A DNA stretch of 64,000 nt, taken from the NCBI GenBank assembly GCA_963457665.1, contig OY735237.1:5023832-5087831 (forward strand). Reading direction: 5' to 3'. The position numbers and the translations under genes were made by a program. Positions 57,251-64,000 of this stretch are shown one piece after another. The notes below the pieces were generated by a model. The model did no database searches and was not told the DNA's origin. It saw nothing but the letters and a program-made list of their open reading frames with translations. The stretch's first letter is position 1, and each line of letters begins with the position of its first letter. Source of the stretch: Thysanoteuthis rhombus. Its lineage: Eukaryota > Mollusca > Cephalopoda > Oegopsida > Thysanoteuthidae.

Positions 57251-57439
57251 TTCTTCTATTTCTCAACCCTCTACCCACCCACTTTTGCAGGGTGATAAGC
57301 AAGGTAAGAATGGAAGAGGGTGCACATGCTTGAATGGGAGCAAAAGGGGTTCAACCAGTTATTCATTTGAATTCTCCTCTCTCACTAAGTCAATTTATAG
57401 TAGTAGTAGACCACAGGAATATGGACGGATAACAAAATT

Positions 57440-57680
57440 AGTCAATAATAACAATGATGATAATAATGATAACATCATCATCATCATAATAATAATAATA
57501 ATAACAATAATGATATCATAATCATCATCATAATAATAATAATAATAACAATAATGATATCATAATCATCATAATAATAATAATAATAACAATAATGATA
57601 TCATAATCATCATAATAATAATAATAACAATAATGATATCATAATCATCATAATAATGATAATAACAATAATGATAATAA
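57440..57680. repeat. ATA/ATC minisatellite
   Basis: About five units of TCATAATAATAATAATAACAATAATGATATCATAATCA (given whole unit about 45-50 bp in parts: AATAATAATAACAATAATG, then ATATCATAATCATC). Number of ATA triplets varies. Confidence 0.93.
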
Positions 57681-57689
57681 TAGAATTCA

Positions 57690-58690
57690 TTTGCTTTAGC
57701 ATGTTATTGTCAAACTCTGACTGAGTTTTGACTTCATTTTCCTCACCTATCCACGATGGCCATTTCAGATTTCCAGTTAAGATGAAAAAGTGAAAAGTTC
57801 AAAATGATAGATAGAGAGAGAAGAGAAAAGCAAGTCAGATTCTATTTCTATATCATCAATCAACAAAAGGAAGAGAGAATGAGAGACAATGGAGAGCCAT
57901 AGTTAGTTTTCAGTTGATGTCTGAATTGTCTCAAATCTCATCTAGAATTATCTAGATTTTCAGGCAATTTATCTAGAAAAATATCTAGATACCATTTTAT
58001 TAAGTCCCCTTCCATGACCAAATTTAAAGATCTTTTCCAAATTTTTTTACAAAAGACAAAATAATCTAAAAAAATTCTGTCAGAGTGGAGTTTATCCCAG
58101 AAGCTGCCAGGCTTGTTTGTACTTTAATTGCAGTAATATATATATATGATTGTACATCTTAGTTATCAATACCAGTGGAATCACCTTAGGTTTAACTAGT
58201 GAGCAATTATTTGGAAGTTAGGTGAATCAGTTTATTGGTATTCAAGGTACAGAAGCTGAAATGTTACCAACTAACATTGTTAGTTGAGTGTGTATACATC
58301 AGAGAGAGAGAGAGAGAGAGAGAGAGGGCGAGGCAATATAGGGAAATCAGAGATAGTTGTGTTAGTGATTGATGTGTAAATAATAGTGAGATGAATTTCA
58401 GTAGTCGTCTTTTTGATTCAAACATATTGCAAGAGACAATACATCCCTCCACGTCCACGCGTAGAGCCAATTTCTGTGGTCATTAATAATAAAGATTTAA
58501 GTATCATGCCTTCCACTGCAACCAGTCACTCATTGGTCAGCATCTGTTGCAAAGAAGAAATTTCCAACCTTTGACTTCCCTCAGCAAAAATCCAATGAAT
58601 CGTCTATTGAATTATCAGTTTATCTAAATATAATCTGTCAAAAAATGTTGATAGAGCAGTTTTGCAATGCGGAGGCTATGAGAACAGTGT
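57690..58690. other. No recognised gene
   Basis: 58080-58110 carries an S2-like GTGGAGTTTATCCCAGAAGC. 58301-58326 is a (GA)n run. The rest is unassigned. Confidence 0.45.
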
Positions 58691-58699
58691 GGTTCCATA

Positions 58700-59340
58700 G
58701 CTGAGAGACTGGAGACTGAAGGCATTCTTTTTAGAAAATGTCAACCGCAACATAAGTTTCTTCAGTTCCTAATTAGTTCTGCCTGCCTGACTACCTACAT
58801 ATGTGTCACATTGACAGGCTGCTGGATGGGCTGAAAGTTTCCTCTTTATTTTGTCTAGAAAAAAAACTATGTTCTTTGGAAATTGACCCTCTTACTGGTA
58901 GAGTGACATTATTGTTGTCTTTAGTCATTGTTATTTAAATGAACTCTGAGGGTGAACACCACCTAAAACCAAGTAGATCACAGCAATAAATTGTGCCTGT
59001 CTGATGCAATACTTATACTGGTACCAAGTGGTACTGTATAGCTGGAAGAGAATCAACCAGTAGAAGGGTCAAGTTTTTATTGGAGTGTTCAATTTACAAT
59101 GTAAGTTCATGTTAATTTGGTCCCTTGGTCTGTATCCAGTAGCATTCATGCTTGTTATTTGAAAATTTTGACTTTTTACTGATCTCTGCCCTACAAAAGG
59201 TGAGAGAAGTAACTGCTTCTCTGATCACCTCTTTTTACTGAATTTTTAATTGATTATCCCAAACCCAGCATGCTGCTAAATGACATTAGTCTCATGACAG
59301 TTTCTATTGAGTGACCAACCAAACCTGTTTTTTTTTGCAA
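58700..59340 (+). repeat. Long diverged direct repeat G, copy 1
   Basis: Collinear with 62150-62560: GTTTCTTCAGTT, TGTCTAGAA, AATTTACAATGTAAGTT, TTTGAAAATT, GAGAGAAGTAACT, TGATCAC and GCTGC(T/C)A. The two copies lie about 3.3 kb apart and have diverged with indels. Confidence 0.65.
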
Positions 59341-59344
59341 TTAG

Positions 59345-59677
59345 AACTGAAAGAAGACCAAGAAAGACAATCTAGTGTTCATCCCAGAGTTGGTGGCAGC
59401 CACAGCTTTGATGATGACGGGTCATCTGCTGTGTTTTTTAGAATAATATATATTGGATTTGTTTTTGTCTGACTCATATCAAATGTTTCTAATAATACAT
59501 AGTGAATAAATGCAAGGTCTGTTGCTAATATATGCACAAACATATGCTGCTATGTGAACAAGGCTGTCTTTTTTGTGAGGTGAATAAGTGGTTTTGTTTT
59601 CAATACTATTTTGGGTGGCCTGTGCCACACACATACATAAAAATGCATTTATTTACATGTATTCATCTTTGTGTATG

Positions 59678-59712
<35 letters not shown>

Positions 59713-60480
59713 AGAGGTATGTATATATATAAATTCATATTGATGTATAATCAAGGTGAACATGTGTTCAAATGCATTTATTTATATAATTGTGTGTGTA
59801 AATGCAAGATAAAAATGGAAATCCTTGATCTCTGAACTTCAGACAATTTAATTTTCCTGCCATACAAAGTTCTAGAAATAAGAATAAAAATCTACTTTTC
59901 CAAACCGTGAATAATTTAAATTTCATTCTGTATAAAGTTCTAGAAATAAGTATGCAATTATTTGACCGAGATATCCACTTGTTTTTAGCCAATATTTGAT
60001 AAATGAGAAACTGATCCGGGAAAATATCTTTTTTTTAAAGTCGATTTTCTCCAGTTGTGACAAAATCATTTTTCTTCCTAAAGAAAAATGTGTGGGATCT
60101 TCAGCCTTCCTATTTTTCTCTCATTGTTGGGCAAGGGATATAATCTATGCAGTTCCAAAATTAGCAGGCAACAAGAGGAAAAAATATGCAGGCCTAGAAT
60201 GATTGGTGAGAAAGGAAGAGAAGATAGTATTTTCAGCAAAAATTTCAACAAATCTATGGAAAACTAAAAAATTGGTTCAAAATGTTGGACATCTTTGAAT
60301 CAAGGAACAATTTCTGTTCGTCATCTTTTTTTTATGGATGATCAAATGTAAGAAGAATAATAATACTTTATTTACAGCTTCTATTAAATATTATTATCTT
60401 TGAAACTTGGGAATAAATTAATCTTCAAATTTTAATAAATTTGCATACTTTTAAAATGGGTTATCTTTTTTATGTATGTC
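59345..60480. other. No recognised gene
   Basis: 59680-59713 is a TA/GT simple repeat. AAAGTTCTAGAAATAAG is repeated at 59866 and 59935 within a roughly 70-bp tandem duplication. No supported protein. Confidence 0.5.
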
Positions 60481-60489
60481 AGCATGCCA

Positions 60490-60665
60490 ATCTATTTGAT
60501 GGTAGTCAATGCTTCTCTGCCAAGAATTGAGGAACCTCTCCCTGAGGCTCAGGGGTTATGGCCAAATGTTGGATACTCTGGTTCACATAAGATCACCAAA
60601 ATTGGGCATCACTGAGCCTGGTCACAACCTAGATGGGTGACCATTAGGGAATAGCAGGTGTAGGG
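60490..60665 (+). repeat. 5S rRNA-derived SINE with leader
   Basis: Leader GGAACCTCTCCCTGAGGCTC (60531-60550) matches the copy at 8482-8510. The 5S-like part at 60552-60662 includes GATCACCAAAATTGGGCATC, ACCTAGATGGGTGACCATTA and GGGAATAGCAGGTG. Confidence 0.78.
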
Positions 60666-60669
60666 ATGA

Positions 60670-61035
60670 AGCTGAAAGTGAGTCTCACTAATTATTGCCT
60701 CTGTGTACCTAACTCCTTGACAAGGGTATAAGCAGAAAACAATGATACATACTAAAGTCTGCCAGCACATGTTTTGCTCATATGTAAGTCAGCCTGTAAG
60801 TCCACCAGTCTATTTTTTGTTTTACTAAATAACCATGTAATATACACACATCAAAATCGATATGTAAGGCCAATATTTTTTTGATATTTCTATAATTTTA
60901 GAATAGAATAGAGTCAAAATCTTGGAGATTGCAACATTCAAGATGATTTGATGAATAAATATTGATGATTTGAAATGTCCGCACATCGAACAAAGGGAAC
61001 CATTAGTTTTAGCGGGAATTGGTTGTTAGATCAGC
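60670..61035. other. No recognised feature
   Basis: AT-rich; nothing supported. Confidence 0.4.
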
Positions 61036-61041
61036 TGGCTA

Positions 61042-61190
61042 ATTGCAATCTCCATTACAAAGAGTTATGACTTGCCTAGCCAACCAGTTGGTTAAATCTT
61101 TGAATGAAGATGCCATTTGCAATCTTCCTTACAAAGAGTTATGACTTGCCCACTCAACCAGTGAGTTAACTCTTCAAACAAAGATGCCAT
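61042..61190. repeat. Tandem duplication, about 74-bp unit
   Basis: TTGCAATCT, CTTACAAAGAGTTATGACTTG or ATTACAAAGAGTTATGACTTG (each in parts), CAACCAGT, and AAGATGCCAT occur twice in succession. Confidence 0.9.
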
Positions 61191-61199
61191 GTTGACTGT

Positions 61200-62140
61200 G
61201 GGAACAGCAAAGAATTTTAATTGTAGTAGGGTTGTTGAAAAAAAAGTCTGGTAGCGTCCATATCATTCCCTTGCCAGCAGCCGGCGGATGGGGGGAGGGG
61301 GTTGAACTGTATGAAGTAGCTTGTGGGTTAGTGTCCATATGAGATGAAAGACTGAATGAAGAACTATGAATGATAGGAGAGTTTTAGATACATGATGCTG
61401 ATCCCTAGACTTTGTAATGAAAATTCTTCTTTCGTTTTCTTCTTTGAATTCCTCATTTTCCCAATATAAATCTTTGTCTGGTTTTTCCTTTTTTGTTTTT
61501 TGGAAACTGTTCTTTTCACTTCAGTGGAACTATTTAATATACGATAGCTTTTTCTCAAATTTTCGTACCACGATCAAAACACGTTTTTCCATTCCACGTG
61601 GTTATTCCACATGATTTGAGATTGGTGTCGACCAGGATCAGATCACTAATCTGAATAATTGAACCTGCAGTTCAAAATGTTACCACAAGCAAACTCACAG
61701 GGTGAAAATAAGTCCTGTATACACCTAGACGGAACTAAACAGAAGAAAAATATCACAGGAGACAGAGGTTGTTTTACAAAATCAACAATTGTTATGATTC
61801 CTAACAGTCTGTGCGAAACCAGCAAAACAATATAATCTATCTGGAGGAACACAATAAAGAAGTGAAAAATTCCAGCATCTTTGTAAATAAATAAATTTAC
61901 ATAACCACAGGCAATATCATTGGAGCAATATTGATAGAGGGTCTAAGCCTCTATTTCCAGTGGTTTTCAAATCTTAAATCAAAGTCCTTGGCATTACATT
62001 GCTCCATGCAATTTACCTTGAATGTTTTGTGAAAATCTAGAAAATTTTAATTGACTTTTTATTTTCCATGTTCAATATTTAAAATAAACACAGAAATATT
62101 TTTCATTTTCCCATTTTTGTGGTTGGCTTTGTTCCACTTG
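61200..62140. other. No recognised feature
   Basis: AT-rich with a G-run near 61286-61300. No gene supported. Confidence 0.4.
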
Positions 62141-62149
62141 TTGCTCGCT

Positions 62150-62560
62150 AGTTTGTTTAATCAACAAGAGTCTCCTATTAGAGACTGTCAACCAAAACTG
62201 TCAAAATAGGTTTCTTCAGTTTTTAAAGTTGGCATCACGCAACAATGGAGCTAGAGGACTGAAAATTTAAATGTTTACTCCTTATCATGTCTAGAAGAAA
62301 ATGTTTACTTTTATGTTCTTTTAAAATTCCCAGCCAAAATATATTTTTTACTGGGGGGGGATTAATTTACAATGTAAGTTTATACTTAATTGGTCATTAG
62401 TTTGTGCCTGCTTGTTTTTGAAAATTCAGACTTTTTGAATACCCAACAAAAGGCGAGAGAAGTAACTTCATTGATCACACCTTTTTCCAATTTTTTGATT
62501 GATCGTTCCCAATTTGGCTTGCTGCCAAGCAAGTTGAGCAGTGATGGCCTTTTCAAGCCT
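62150..62560 (+). repeat. Long diverged direct repeat G, copy 2
   Basis: See copy 1 at 58700. A G8 run lies at 62354-62361. Confidence 0.65.
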
Positions 62561-62564
62561 TGCA

Positions 62565-64000
62565 GTCCTTGAGAATGGAATGATGTTACTCATCCTGTAC
62601 TGAGTCTTGTTGGAGGTTCGGCTGTTTGGTCATAGACGTCCTGTGATTACTCATATAGCAAGTATGACCCTTTTTGAAATAGAACCCATAGAAATTCCAG
62701 TGTATCTTTGTAACATTTGAATGGAACATAGTGCATATGATAACCCTATTCTGTCAGTTGTGCTTTTATCATTTCTTGACCACTGACAATCCCTTTCGTC
62801 CTGATTTCCATGAAAAATACACCGATTGAGTGCTAAAACAAATTGTAGGTAAAAAATTACAAAAATCCATGCTTAATTTATCTCTACCACCAGAAATATT
62901 TAGTTTGTAAGTTAGAAAATGAGTAGAGTTTTGCAGAGAGAGTGATGGAGTAGTGATAAAGTCAGTGGTATGAGTATGTGTATGTGTATCCTGAGTGGTA
63001 CCTTTAGTCAGATTCAAGGGTGTCCGCTGCCAATTTTTGCAAAAAGATATATTTGACAAAGGCTCACTCTTCATTTCTGAGTGTGTTGATATTAGGGTGA
63101 TTAGGTCAAAGGACTCCAATTAATGCATTTTCTGAAATAGCGCAGATTGAGGACCTGAAAGCTTTTGATTTTTTCCTAATAGCCCAAAGGAATCAAAAGT
63201 TATACAAAAACGAAGTTTTGAAATTGGGAAGTAACTTTCAAATTTTAACTCTATTGTTTATAAAAATAGTACAAGAAGTAGCTGTCATTACGTCAATACA
63301 TACTCTTGTAGTGCGTACACAATATGAATAGCTTTAATGTCATGAAACGCTGTGAGCCAAAATGTTAAAATCACTTTATCATTGTAAATGAATAGAGTAA
63401 ATGAAATGTTGTACTTTTCCAAGTGCATATGTATCCCCCTTGCACCTTCATGGTCAGATTATATATAAATATTTATTAAGATTGTATAAAAATATGAAGG
63501 TGTATCAATTGGTCTAAAAACTGCCTTGAATATACTCAGACCATAGATGCACCTGTTCTTTGCCTTGCACTTTCTGACATATATAAAAGGAGTACAAGGA
63601 AATGAGAGGGGTTGGGAGTATTTCAGTATGTCAGCCAGTTAGGGTAATCCGTACCAGGAATGAAAAAATAAACAAATGATAAATTCAAATATATTTTGAT
63701 AAAAACCATGGAAATAGAAAAAGAATGTTGAGGCAAAGGGCAAATTGGAATTTAGATTGTTTTGTAGGGAACAGCATTTTCGGTAGAAATTTATGATGTA
63801 CGTAAGTACCATGTGTAAATTTTCCAATTTCGCTCATAGTTTAGAATTATAGAAAATCATGGAATATATCATATTTAGCATTGTTTGAGAATATCACATG
63901 TTTGTTAAAATTTCTATATTGGACCAAATATAACAAATTTGTCAAAAAGTCCCTGAATTGTGTTATAGAGGGAGCCCTTTATTTTGATCACTCGGGGAAG
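62565..64000. other. No recognised gene
   Basis: AT-rich. GAGCCAAAATGTTAAAATCA at 63354 echoes the TGAAACATT modules. Nothing else is supported. Confidence 0.4.

Overview
This is a eukaryotic, almost certainly animal, window. It is AT-rich by eye (composition not computed), with long intergenic and intronic stretches, spliced exons with GT/AG junctions, and very many degenerate transposons, SINEs and simple repeats. Nothing fixes the species. The mix of RTE-like LINEs with TGATGA tails, Penelope-like, mariner and Tc1 remnants, tRNA- and 5S-derived SINEs, and the GTTATCTCCC motif suggests a lophotrochozoan, perhaps a mollusc; that is inference only.

One host gene can be supported. It lies on the minus strand at 20182-26756 and is a multiple inositol polyphosphate phosphatase (MINPP1-like histidine acid phosphatase). 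Four coding exons (25991-26756, 23998-24119, 22109-22224, 20182-20554) join in frame through consensus splice sites to give 459 residues: a signal peptide, the RHGARNP catalytic motif, and an HGE motif where the family normally has HAE. A splice acceptor abuts the ATG, so an unseen 5' UTR exon lies upstream (coordinates above 26757). The last few codons are probably on an unidentified exon below 20182. The three introns carry repeats, including a full RTE insertion.

Region by region. 0-10 kb: an RTE-like LINE 3' half, a tRNA SINE with (TA)n, a purine-rich dispersed repeat, a foldback element, a C-rich island with a TATA-like box, and a 5S/tRNA composite SINE. 10-20 kb: a CpG-rich 1.86-kb block between 15-bp direct repeats, a mariner remnant and several tandem duplications. 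20-27 kb: the MINPP1-like gene. 27-36 kb: SINEs, direct-repeat pairs, a 160-bp (TA)n, Penelope-like reverse transcriptase debris and a further RTE tail. 36-46 kb: about 1 kb of polypurine, minisatellites, a second mariner remnant, a five-copy VNTR and a small TA-flanked MITE. 46-64 kb: RTE tails, several inverted-repeat elements, a Tc1-like element nested in a foldback element, a large TA/TAAACATTT array, a trinucleotide minisatellite and old direct repeats.

I found no credible RNA gene, CRISPR array or prokaryotic feature. Every transposase or reverse transcriptase fragment is visibly broken. The most informative signals are the twin-primed RTE insertion with a 13-bp target-site duplication, the 5S-containing SINE with a shared leader, the link between (TA)n arrays and one SINE's 3' end, and a family of inverted-pair elements carrying a hammerhead-like motif.
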